DNA of 12,568 nt, taken from assembly GCA_017407725.1 (NCBI GenBank), contig JAFQWB010000031.1, positions 1 to 12,568 on the forward strand, written 5' to 3'. The notes under the pieces are model-generated. The model had not been told where the DNA came from, ran no database searches, and saw only the letters and a program-made list of their open reading frames with translations. The DNA is from Clostridia bacterium. GTDB lineage: Bacteria; Bacillota_A; Clostridia; Oscillospirales; CAG-272. The translations under genes were made by a program, and so were the position numbers. Positions within the stretch are counted from its first letter, which is position 1; each line of letters begins with the position of its first letter. Shown piece by piece: positions 5,584 to 12,568 of this stretch.

Positions 5584-7944
5584 ATGAAGCAAGATATAAG
5601 AAAAAGATTTGACGTAAGATCAAGAGCTCTTTTCATAATAATGGCATTACTTGCTCTTGTGATTGCGATTCGTCTTATTTTTATGCAGGTCATAAATTAC
5701 GATCACTATCTCGAAATGGTAATCGACAATATACAGCAGGAGACAGGACTTAAGGCGGACAGAGGCGTTATATACGACCGTAATATGAACGTTATTGCGA
5801 CCAATGTTACTACGTACAGAGTTTTTATATCTCCTGCGGATATCGAAACTGATGAGGATGCAAGACTTATTGCTGATGAGCTTTCAGACATTCTCGAGGT
5901 TGATTATAATGAGATATACGAAAAGACGCAGAAGAAGAACCGAAAGGACGAGACGGTAAAGAAGAAGGCTACCGAGGCTGAAGCTGAAAAGGTAAGAAAG
6001 TTCAAGAGTGAAAATAAGTATAACAGACAGATATACCTCGAAGCTACGTCTACAAGATATTATCCTTACGGAAGTCTTGCATCAAACCTTATCGGTGCGA
6101 TGGGAACAGATAGCGGTCTTTTCGGAATAGAGCTTCAGTATAACGAATATCTTACGGGTAAGGACGGAAAATATATAACGATAAAGAATGCACAGAGCCA
6201 GACTCTCCCATTTACCTATGACTACATAATTGATGCTGAGGACGGACTTTCGGTTGTAAGCACTATCGATACAACCCTCCAGTCGATGCTTGAGGCACAG
6301 CTTAAAGAAGCATACGAGAATGCAAATGCAGGCAACGGAGTTGCAGGAATCGTAATGGATGTAAATACCGGCGAGATACTTGCAATGGCCCAGTATCCTA
6401 CCGTCGATCTTAATTCGCCTTATACTCTCAACGAGGTTGCGGAAAAGAAATATAACGAGTATCTTGAAAGCGACGAGCTCAGAAATGAACTTGCCGAAAA
6501 GGGACTTGTCGAGGGAACAGAGGAGTACGAAAAGGAATATCAGAGGTTAACCAATGAGTACTTCTGGGAGCTTGTTTATAAATCGTGGAATAATAAGACG
6601 GTGTCCGATCTTTACGAGCCCGGATCAACCTTCAAGATAGTAACAAGTGCAATGGCGCTTGAAAGCGGAGCGACCTCGTTTTCCGATACCTATTACTGCG
6701 CAGGAAGCCTTTCGGTAGGCGGAAGCAGAATAAAATGCCATTGTTATCCGAGATCGCACGGAACACAGACATATGCAAAGATGCTTCAGGATTCGTGTAA
6801 CCCCGCACTTATGCAGGTTGCCGCGAAAATAGGCGGATCAAGCTTCTATAAGTATTTTGAGCTTTTCGGATATACGTCCAAAACGGGAGTTGATCTTCCC
6901 GGTGAAGCAAGCGGTCTTTATACCACTCCGTCAAACTTCAATGCGGTTGAGCTTGCGTGCTATTCATTCGGTCAGACCTTCAAGACAACAATGATACAGC
7001 AGATAAGCGCAATTGCGGCAGTTGCAAACGGAGGATATCTTGTAACTCCCAGAACGGTAAGTGCTCTTATCGATTCTAACGGAAACGTTGTAAAGTCTTA
7101 CGATAAAGAAATAAAGAGAACTGTCATTTCTTCGTCTGTAGGCGAAGAAATAATGAAGGTTCTTGAGGAGGGAGTTTCGGGTAACGGCGGTGCAAAGAAT
7201 GCATATGTTGCAGGATATAAGATAGCCGCAAAGACGGGAACGTCGGAAAAAAGAGATACGATCAACCCGTTAACAGGAAAAAAGGACCTTAGAATCGGAT
7301 CGACCGTAGCAATTGCTCCTGCCGATAATCCGCAGATAGCAGTTCTCATTATAGTTGACGAGCCCAAGGGAAGCGTGTACGGAAGCGTAGTTGCCGCTCC
7401 TTACATTGCAAATTTCCTTGATGAAGCTCTTCCTTACCTCGGCGTTGAGAGAGAATACAGCGCTACAGAGGTATCAAGAATGACCATAACCGTAAAGGAT
7501 TATAAAAAGCAGTCACTCGAAAGTGCCAAGGCGGCTATAACCGCTCTAGGACTTCAGTATGAAGTAATAGGATCGGGTGATACCGTTACGTCACAGATGC
7601 CGACCTCGGGAACGAAGATAACCAAGACGGGCGGAAAGATAATTCTTTATACGGGAGGAGAATCCTCTTCGTCAAATACGGTAACGGTTCCGAGCGTTGT
7701 CGGAATGACAGTTCAGAATGCAATAAAAACTCTTCAGTCAAGAGGAATCAACGTTCTTATAAACGGAACGACAAACTACACTCAGGGTGAGGGTGCGGTA
7801 GTAACCGTGCAGGGAACACCGAGCGGAACTTCGGTAAAATACGGAAGTGTAATAAGTATAACCTGCAGATACCTTTCTGACGGAGACGATACCGAGCTTG
7901 AAATAGATACCGATACCGAAACCGAAGGACAGAGGGTAGAATAA
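5584..7944 (+). CDS. Class B penicillin-binding protein with PASTA domains (FtsI/SpoVD-type transpeptidase)
   Basis: This membrane-anchored D,D-transpeptidase cross-links septal or spore peptidoglycan. In its 786 residues I see a short basic N terminus, one membrane span (about 15-36), a PBP dimerisation region with LKADRGVIYDRN (56-67), the transpeptidase domain with STFK (Ser348, Lys351), SCN (Ser404-Asn406) and KTGT (550-553), then two PASTA domains (about 632-692 and 699-763). All three catalytic motifs are intact. Between YPTVDLNSPY and SDLYEPGSTFK lies a charged insert of about 60 residues (281-340), longer than in typical FtsI. A low-complexity acidic tail (767-786) ends the protein. 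The ATG has AAAGGA seven bases upstream. Position in the dcw cluster fits the septal PBP; the PASTA tail is shared by SpoVD, PbpB and PBP2x, so a sporulation versus vegetative role cannot be decided here. Confidence 0.93.
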   Translation: MKQDIRKRFDVRSRALFIIMALLALVIAIRLIFMQVINYDHYLEMVIDNIQQETGLKADRGVIYDRNMNVIATNVTTYRVFISPADIETDEDARLIADELSDILEVDYNEIYEKTQKKNRKDETVKKKATEAEAEKVRKFKSENKYNRQIYLEATSTRYYPYGSLASNLIGAMGTDSGLFGIELQYNEYLTGKDGKYITIKNAQSQTLPFTYDYIIDAEDGLSVVSTIDTTLQSMLEAQLKEAYENANAGNGVAGIVMDVNTGEILAMAQYPTVDLNSPYTLNEVAEKKYNEYLESDELRNELAEKGLVEGTEEYEKEYQRLTNEYFWELVYKSWNNKTVSDLYEPGSTFKIVTSAMALESGATSFSDTYYCAGSLSVGGSRIKCHCYPRSHGTQTYAKMLQDSCNPALMQVAAKIGGSSFYKYFELFGYTSKTGVDLPGEASGLYTTPSNFNAVELACYSFGQTFKTTMIQQISAIAAVANGGYLVTPRTVSALIDSNGNVVKSYDKEIKRTVISSSVGEEIMKVLEEGVSGNGGAKNAYVAGYKIAAKTGTSEKRDTINPLTGKKDLRIGSTVAIAPADNPQIAVLIIVDEPKGSVYGSVVAAPYIANFLDEALPYLGVEREYSATEVSRMTITVKDYKKQSLESAKAAITALGLQYEVIGSGDTVTSQMPTSGTKITKTGGKIILYTGGESSSSNTVTVPSVVGMTVQNAIKTLQSRGINVLINGTTNYTQGEGAVVTVQGTPSGTSVKYGSVISITCRYLSDGDDTELEIDTDTETEGQRVE

Positions 7945-7969
7945 ACACCAAAACCGAAAGGGTGATAAA

Positions 7970-9373
7970 TTGAGGCTTTCCTCCTTGTACGATCTGCCGT
8001 TTGATACTGAAATAAGCGGCGTTTGCGTTGATAGCAGGAAGGTTGAAAAGGGTTCGCTTTTTATATGTATAAATGGCGAATGTGAGGACGGACATAAATA
8101 TGCAAAAGAGGCACTTGAAAAGGGCGCGGCGCTTGTTGTATGCGAGCGCGATCTCGGACTTGAAAAAAGTGCGGTAGTCAGAAATACACGTGTTGAAGCG
8201 GCAAGAATATTCTCCGCCTTTTACGAAAGACCCGAAAGAGAGCTTCCCATAGCGGCTGTTACGGGCACGAACGGCAAAACAAGCGTAACCTTTATGCTCG
8301 GTGCGATATATGATGCCATAGGTGTAAAAAACGGCATTATAGGCACACTGGGATGCTACAGACCTGACGGAATTACAAGGACAGAAAATACTACTCCGGG
8401 ACCCGAGGTGCTTTATAAAGAGCTGAGGCGTATGAGGGATGCAGGATGCGAAAAGGTCTTTATGGAGGTCTCCTCACACGCAAAGGTGCTCGGCAGAGTA
8501 GAGCCTATAGAATTCGACTGCGGAATATATACCTGTCTTACGAGAGATCATCTTGACTTTCATAAAAGTATGGATGAATATGCCCGCGTAAAGGAGTCGA
8601 TACTAAACAGGTGTAAAAGGGGAATATTCAATACCGACGATGAAACGGTTGTCGGGGCATATAGAAGATATGGGGGAGAGCGAATATCCTTCGGGCTAAA
8701 CCTAAGAGCCGACGTTTTTGCGCAGGATATAAAATATCTTGAGCAGGGAGTACGGTATACGGTTGACTGCTTTGGCGAAAAACGGGAAGTGATCGTGAGG
8801 TCAAGCGGTATATTCGGCGTTTATAATTCACTTGCGGCAATAGCCTTCGCTGCAGCCGATAACGTAGAGCTTGATAAAGCACTTGAGGCGCTCACAAGGT
8901 TTTCGGGCGTCGAGGGCAGAATGGAAAAGGTGTATGACGGGGAGTTTACCGTGATAATCGATTTTGCTCATACCCCCGATGCAATGGAAAAGGCAATTGA
9001 ATGCGTAAGACAAAGCTACACTCAAAGACCGCTTACCCTTGTTTTTGGGTGCGGAGGAGACAGAGATAAAGGAAAACGAAAGAGAATGGGAGAGATCTCA
9101 CGCTCTGCCGAAAAGGTTATTGTAACAAGCGATAACGTGAGGTTCGAGAAGGGCGAGGATATTATTTCAGAGATACTCTCGGGCAACGAAAGCGCACTCG
9201 CAATAAAGGATCGAAGGAATGCTCTGGAGTATGCGATCGACACCGCAGAAAAAGGCGACGTAATACTTATCACGGGAAAGGGACACGAGCACTACGAGAT
9301 CGTAAAGAATAGAAAGATAAGCTTTTCCGAAAGGGAAATAATTAGAGACAGAATAAAAAACAAAGAGATGTAA
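7970..9373 (+). CDS. murE: UDP-MurNAc-tripeptide ligase MurE (probably diaminopimelate-adding)
   Basis: MurE adds the third peptide residue to UDP-MurNAc-L-Ala-D-Glu in the cytosol, using ATP. The 467-residue protein has the N-terminal DSRKV..GSLFICING..DGH substrate region (21-42), the P-loop GTNGKTS (99-105), HLDFH (194-198), probable carbamylated Lys208, and the C-terminal GKGHE (436-440). The specificity loop reads DNVR (388-391) where the meso-diaminopimelate family usually has DNPR; the Arg and the downstream GKGHE, both associated with diaminopimelate recognition, are kept, so diaminopimelate is the likely substrate. The start is a TTG: no ATG fits, MRLSSLYDL matches the family start, and AAAGGGTGA lies just upstream. 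It begins 25 bp after the transpeptidase gene and ends 19 bp before murF. Confidence 0.93.
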   Translation: MRLSSLYDLPFDTEISGVCVDSRKVEKGSLFICINGECEDGHKYAKEALEKGAALVVCERDLGLEKSAVVRNTRVEAARIFSAFYERPERELPIAAVTGTNGKTSVTFMLGAIYDAIGVKNGIIGTLGCYRPDGITRTENTTPGPEVLYKELRRMRDAGCEKVFMEVSSHAKVLGRVEPIEFDCGIYTCLTRDHLDFHKSMDEYARVKESILNRCKRGIFNTDDETVVGAYRRYGGERISFGLNLRADVFAQDIKYLEQGVRYTVDCFGEKREVIVRSSGIFGVYNSLAAIAFAAADNVELDKALEALTRFSGVEGRMEKVYDGEFTVIIDFAHTPDAMEKAIECVRQSYTQRPLTLVFGCGGDRDKGKRKRMGEISRSAEKVIVTSDNVRFEKGEDIISEILSGNESALAIKDRRNALEYAIDTAEKGDVILITGKGHEHYEIVKNRKISFSEREIIRDRIKNKEM

Positions 9374-9392
9374 CAGGGAAGGGAGAAATCAG

Positions 9393-10778
9393 ATGAAGGT
9401 ATACGTTAAAGGAAGTCTTACAGTAGAAGAGCTTGCAAAAATGTGCGGCGGCAAAATTGTAGGCAGCACCGATAAGAAAATAACGGCTATAACAACCGAT
9501 TCAAGAGATATATGCAGCGGAGCGCTTTTCGTTGCAATCAAGGGTGAGCATTTTGACGGTAACAATTACCTTAATGCCGCGCATGAGAGCGGAGCTGTGT
9601 GTTCTCTTGCCGAAAGAGTTCCCGATGGCTTTTCAGGGTGCGCAATAGTTTGTGAGAGCACGAAAATTGCGCTCGGTAAGATAGCAAAGGCTTATAAGGA
9701 CAGAATATCACCCCTGACCGTTGCGGTCACGGGAAGCGTGGGAAAGACCACCACAAAGGAATTCATATATGCAGTTCTCAGCGAAAAATACAAGACGCTT
9801 AAGACCGAGGGAAATTTCAACAGTGACATCGGACTTCCGATGACACTTCTCGGACTTTCAGAGGATGACAGCGCGGCTATACTTGAAATGGGAATGAGCG
9901 CTAAGGGAGAGATCGAATACCTTTCAAAAATTGCCTCGCCGAGAATAGCGGTAATAACCAATATAGGAACGTCGCATATAGGACTTCTCGGATCAAGAGA
10001 GGCGATAAGAGATGCTAAGCTCGAAATAAGAGAGGGACTTTTTAAGGATGGAACTCTTATTCTGAACGGAGATGAGCCTCTTCTTGCGGGAATAGACGGC
10101 GCAACCTACGTTTCGTTTGAAAATGAGGATGCCGACTATTATATTTCGGGAATAGTTGAGGGTGAGAACGGAACTGCATTCGATCTCAGTACAAAAGGAA
10201 ATAAATATGAGAGCGTTCTTATTCCTACGGTTGGAGAGCATAACGTGCTTAACGCCGCATACGCCTTTGCGGTAGGAAGCGCGGCAGGGCTCGGAGAGTT
10301 CGAAATTCGCAGAGGACTCTTAAAATATAAGAGTGCCGATATGCGTCAGCAGATATACAATAAGGGCGGAAAGGTTATACTTGAGGACTGCTATAATGCA
10401 TCACCCGAATCAATGATAGCCGCAATCAAGGTGCTTTCGGGCATTGCGTCAAGAAAGGGCGGAAGAAAGGTTGCCGTTCTCGGTGATATGAGAGAGCTTG
10501 GAAGCTATAGCAGAGAGGAGCACCGAAAGGTGGGAGCTGCTGTTGCGGCATACAGTATAGACCTGCTCTTTACGATAGGTAAGGATGCAAAAGAGATAGC
10601 AGAGAGCGCACTTTACTTTGGGCTTGAAAAGGAAAACGTATACGTTTTTGAAGATATAGACGATGTTGAGAGAATAGGCAAAGCGATAGCGGATGTTACA
10701 GGACCGTCAGATGTGATCTTGTTTAAGGCAAGCAGAGCCGTAGCTCTTGAAAGAGTCGCAAAATACATCACAGGCTGA
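9393..10778 (+). CDS. murF: UDP-MurNAc-tripeptide--D-alanyl-D-alanine ligase MurF
   Basis: MurF completes the cytosolic UDP-MurNAc-pentapeptide by joining D-Ala-D-Ala to the tripeptide with ATP. The 461-residue protein shows the three Mur ligase domains: N-terminal TTDSRDI..GALFVAIKGEHFDGN (34-57), central ATP site TGSVGKTTTKE (113-123) with GNFNSDIGLP (140-149), EMGMS (165-169) and TNIGTSHIGLLGS (189-201), and a C-terminal domain with DCYNASPESM followed by AVLGDMRELG. Nothing is missing. A purine-rich GGGAAGGGAGA stretch supports the ATG. Placement after murE and before mraY differs from Bacillus, where murF lies outside the dcw cluster, but is common elsewhere. Confidence 0.96.
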   Translation: MKVYVKGSLTVEELAKMCGGKIVGSTDKKITAITTDSRDICSGALFVAIKGEHFDGNNYLNAAHESGAVCSLAERVPDGFSGCAIVCESTKIALGKIAKAYKDRISPLTVAVTGSVGKTTTKEFIYAVLSEKYKTLKTEGNFNSDIGLPMTLLGLSEDDSAAILEMGMSAKGEIEYLSKIASPRIAVITNIGTSHIGLLGSREAIRDAKLEIREGLFKDGTLILNGDEPLLAGIDGATYVSFENEDADYYISGIVEGENGTAFDLSTKGNKYESVLIPTVGEHNVLNAAYAFAVGSAAGLGEFEIRRGLLKYKSADMRQQIYNKGGKVILEDCYNASPESMIAAIKVLSGIASRKGGRKVAVLGDMRELGSYSREEHRKVGAAVAAYSIDLLFTIGKDAKEIAESALYFGLEKENVYVFEDIDDVERIGKAIADVTGPSDVILFKASRAVALERVAKYITG

Positions 10779-10802
10779 TAACATTTGGAAAGAGGGATAT
10801 AA

Positions 10803-11822
10803 ATGGAACACGAAAAGATGCTTGCTTACTTTTTGATAGGAATGATAGCCACCTTTGGAATTACGGTAGCTATACTTAAAAAGCTTATACCTTATCTTAA
10901 GGGTAAGAAGATAGGACAAAAGATACTCGATATAGGTCCGAGATGGCAAAAGAATAAAGAGGGAACACCCACAATGGGCGGACTTGCCTTTATTATCGCG
11001 TCGGTTATAGTAATATCTTTCCTGATCGGATTTGCCGTACTTAAAAAGGACGTATCCGATGCAAGTGTACTTATAATCTGCTTCGCATATGCGCTCATAA
11101 ACGGACTTATCGGAATAGTTGACGACTATGCAAAGCTTTTCAAAAAGCAGAACCAGGGACTTTCGGCAGGCGCGAAATATTTCCTTCAGCTTGTAGCGAC
11201 GGCGATATTCCTTCTCGTGCTCGGAGTGTTCAATAAATTTTCAACAGTACTTTATATCCCTTATTTTAATATAGAATTCGATTTTGGCTGGACATATTAC
11301 GTAATTTGTGCTATACTTATGACAGGAATAGTAAACAGCGTAAATCTTACAGACGGAATAGACGGACTTGCCTCGGGCGTAACCTTTGTTGTCGCATCCT
11401 TCTTTGCCGTTGTAAGCTTTGTTCTTGCTTCTTGTGAGGGAGTTATCTTCTCGTCAGTAATAATAGGTGCGGCAGTAGGATTCCTCTTCTACAATTTCTA
11501 CCCGGCAAGAGTATTTATGGGTGATACGGGCTCGCTCTTCTTTGGTGGAGCGGTCGTAGGACTCGGCTTCGTGCTCGGAAATCCCCTTATAACAGTTATC
11601 GTTGGAATTATTTATATTCTTGAAGCTGTATCCGATATCATTCAGGTCGGATGCTTCAAGATAACAAAGAAAATATACGGACAGGGAAAAAGAGTTTTCA
11701 AGATGGCTCCCTTCCATCATCACCTTGAGCTCTGCGGATGGAGTGAAAACAGAATAGTAATAACCTTCTCACTTGTAACTGCACTTTTCGGTGTTATCGC
11801 ATACTTCGGTATGGGAATATAA
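10803..11822 (+). CDS. mraY: Phospho-N-acetylmuramoyl-pentapeptide-transferase MraY
   Basis: MraY is a polytopic membrane enzyme that transfers phospho-MurNAc-pentapeptide to undecaprenyl phosphate, forming lipid I. The 339-residue protein carries the family marks in order: TPTMGG (55-60), the acidic pair Asp107-Asp108 in DDYAKLFKKQNQGL, NLTDGIDGLA (181-190), the catalytic-site Asp241 in MGDTGSLFFGG, and the PFHHHLEL..W.E motif (303-315) with three histidines. About ten hydrophobic segments fit the usual topology. GAGGGAT a few bases before the ATG supports the start, and the gene lies 24 bp after murF. Transcription continues 41 bp later into the ftsW-like gene with no murD between them. Confidence 0.97.
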   Translation: MEHEKMLAYFLIGMIATFGITVAILKKLIPYLKGKKIGQKILDIGPRWQKNKEGTPTMGGLAFIIASVIVISFLIGFAVLKKDVSDASVLIICFAYALINGLIGIVDDYAKLFKKQNQGLSAGAKYFLQLVATAIFLLVLGVFNKFSTVLYIPYFNIEFDFGWTYYVICAILMTGIVNSVNLTDGIDGLASGVTFVVASFFAVVSFVLASCEGVIFSSVIIGAAVGFLFYNFYPARVFMGDTGSLFFGGAVVGLGFVLGNPLITVIVGIIYILEAVSDIIQVGCFKITKKIYGQGKRVFKMAPFHHHLELCGWSENRIVITFSLVTALFGVIAYFGMGI

Positions 11823-11863
11823 AAAAAGAGAAGTAAATAAACCAAAATGAAAGGAGCGGCGTT

Positions 11864-12568
11864 ATGTCCGACAAAGCACAAACCGATAGAGAAGAATTCA
11901 TAGCCGAGGATATACTTTCGGTGGGCACAGACGAAGCTCCCGAGGAAGAAACCGAAATAATACAGCCCGAAGAAGGGGAGAAATCCGAAAAAGCAAAAAA
12001 GGGAAAGCTTGCAAGGATGATCGCCTTCATAAAGGATAATATAAGTAGCGGTATCGTTGACAGACCTATGGTCGTTATCATAATGCTTCTTATAGCCTTC
12101 GGATCGGTAATGATATTCTCCGCAAGCTACGCGTATGCTTATTCAAGCACGGGCGACAGCGCATTTTACATAAAGAAACAGCTCTTCTGGGTTGCACTCG
12201 GAACCGTTGCAATGATCATTGCCTCATATCCCAAGGTAAGAATATATAAGCTTTTCACAGTACCGCTCTTTGCGGTATCGATGATGCTTCTTCTTGTCGT
12301 TCTTGTTTTTGGTATGGCGGCAGGCGTCGCGCAGAGATGGATATCGATAGCGGGTATATCCTTCCAGCCCTCAGAGCTTATGAAGCTTGCCCTTATACTT
12401 CTTCTCGGATGGTATGGCGAGAGATTTGCAAGAAAGGTAGAAGATCCCATTACACACAAAAAATCATTCCTCTACAGTGTTATTGTTCCTGCGGCAATTA
12501 TCGGAATGGTTTGTGTTCTTGTGCTTCTTGAAAACCACCATTCGGGAACAATAATTCTTTTCCTTATC
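11864..12568 (+). CDS. FtsW/RodA/SpoVE-family peptidoglycan polymerase (3' end outside window)
   Basis: The frame stays open for 235 codons to the last base, so the C-terminal part is missing. SEDS proteins of this family polymerise glycan strands from lipid II in partnership with a class B PBP. Residues 69-88 form the first membrane span, followed by spans near 107-121 and 130-152; QRWISIAGISFQPSELMK (157-174) is the family hallmark, with Arg158, Trp159 and the QPSE motif, and LENHHSGT (222-229) matches a later conserved loop. The catalytic Asp region of the family lies beyond the window. Unusually, about 65 residues precede the first span, with 16 Asp/Glu among the first 42 and a short basic stretch after. 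AAGGAG at 11851-11856 with a 7-base gap supports this ATG, so the extension is probably real. ftsW and spoVE cannot be told apart here. Confidence 0.92.
   Translation, partial: MSDKAQTDREEFIAEDILSVGTDEAPEEETEIIQPEEGEKSEKAKKGKLARMIAFIKDNISSGIVDRPMVVIIMLLIAFGSVMIFSASYAYAYSSTGDSAFYIKKQLFWVALGTVAMIIASYPKVRIYKLFTVPLFAVSMMLLLVVLVFGMAAGVAQRWISIAGISFQPSELMKLALILLLGWYGERFARKVEDPITHKKSFLYSVIVPAAIIGMVCVLVLLENHHSGTIILFLI

Noticed and set aside
1..12568. Mobile elements, CRISPR arrays, tRNA or rRNA genes, or an undescribed defence system
   Set aside because: I saw no transposase, integrase, regularly spaced repeat-spacer pattern, tRNA cloverleaf or unfamiliar multi-gene cassette; apart from the hydrolase pair, all genes belong to well-known housekeeping families.

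Overview
This window looks like chromosomal DNA from a low-to-mid GC, AT-leaning Bacillota bacterium, most likely an anaerobic member of the Clostridia (Oscillospirales/Ruminococcaceae-like). The evidence is indirect: AGA and ATA codon preference, AGGAG-type ribosome binding sites, strong sigma-A-like promoters, the Firmicutes-type galactose-1-phosphate uridylyltransferase, and a division and cell-wall (dcw) cluster opening with mraZ-rsmH and carrying a PASTA-tailed class B penicillin-binding protein. No species can be named from sequence reading alone.

Bases 1-3206 are a carbohydrate block. Two tandem copies of a cytoplasmic clan GH-A glycoside hydrolase lie on the + strand (the first cut by the window edge, about 85% identical to the second over the shared 176 residues). 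They run toward galT on the - strand. The two convergent units share one bidirectional intrinsic terminator at 1655-1689. galT has a textbook promoter, with TTGACA and TATAAT 17 bp apart.

Bases 3207-3614 are a 408-bp divergent, AT-rich intergenic region. It holds the galT promoter on one side and, on the other, the dcw promoter (TTGCAA, 17 bp, TATACT). Directly after that -10 box lies a 10-bp-phased array of GTGGA-type boxes that matches the known kind of MraZ operator.

Bases 3615-12568 are one long co-directional dcw operon: mraZ, rsmH, an ftsL-like gene, a PASTA-containing ftsI/spoVD-type transpeptidase, murE, murF, mraY and the first 235 codons of an ftsW/spoVE-family gene that runs off the window. 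Spacings are short (3 to 41 bp), except for a 127-bp gap before the transpeptidase gene that holds a terminator-like hairpin. Together these genes build the UDP-MurNAc-pentapeptide (MurE, MurF), move it onto the lipid carrier (MraY), polymerise and cross-link it at the septum (FtsW and the PBP, with the FtsL-like protein as bitopic partner), and include a transcription factor (MraZ) and a 16S rRNA methyltransferase (RsmH). murD, usually between mraY and ftsW/spoVE, is not there.

Most of the window is ordinary. I do not see a new defence, mobile or RNA system. The points most worth a second look are the extended MraZ-type array, the near-identity of the two hydrolase copies at the window's left edge, the internal hairpin in the dcw operon, the DNVR variant in MurE, the acidic N-terminal extension of the FtsW-like protein, and the missing murD.
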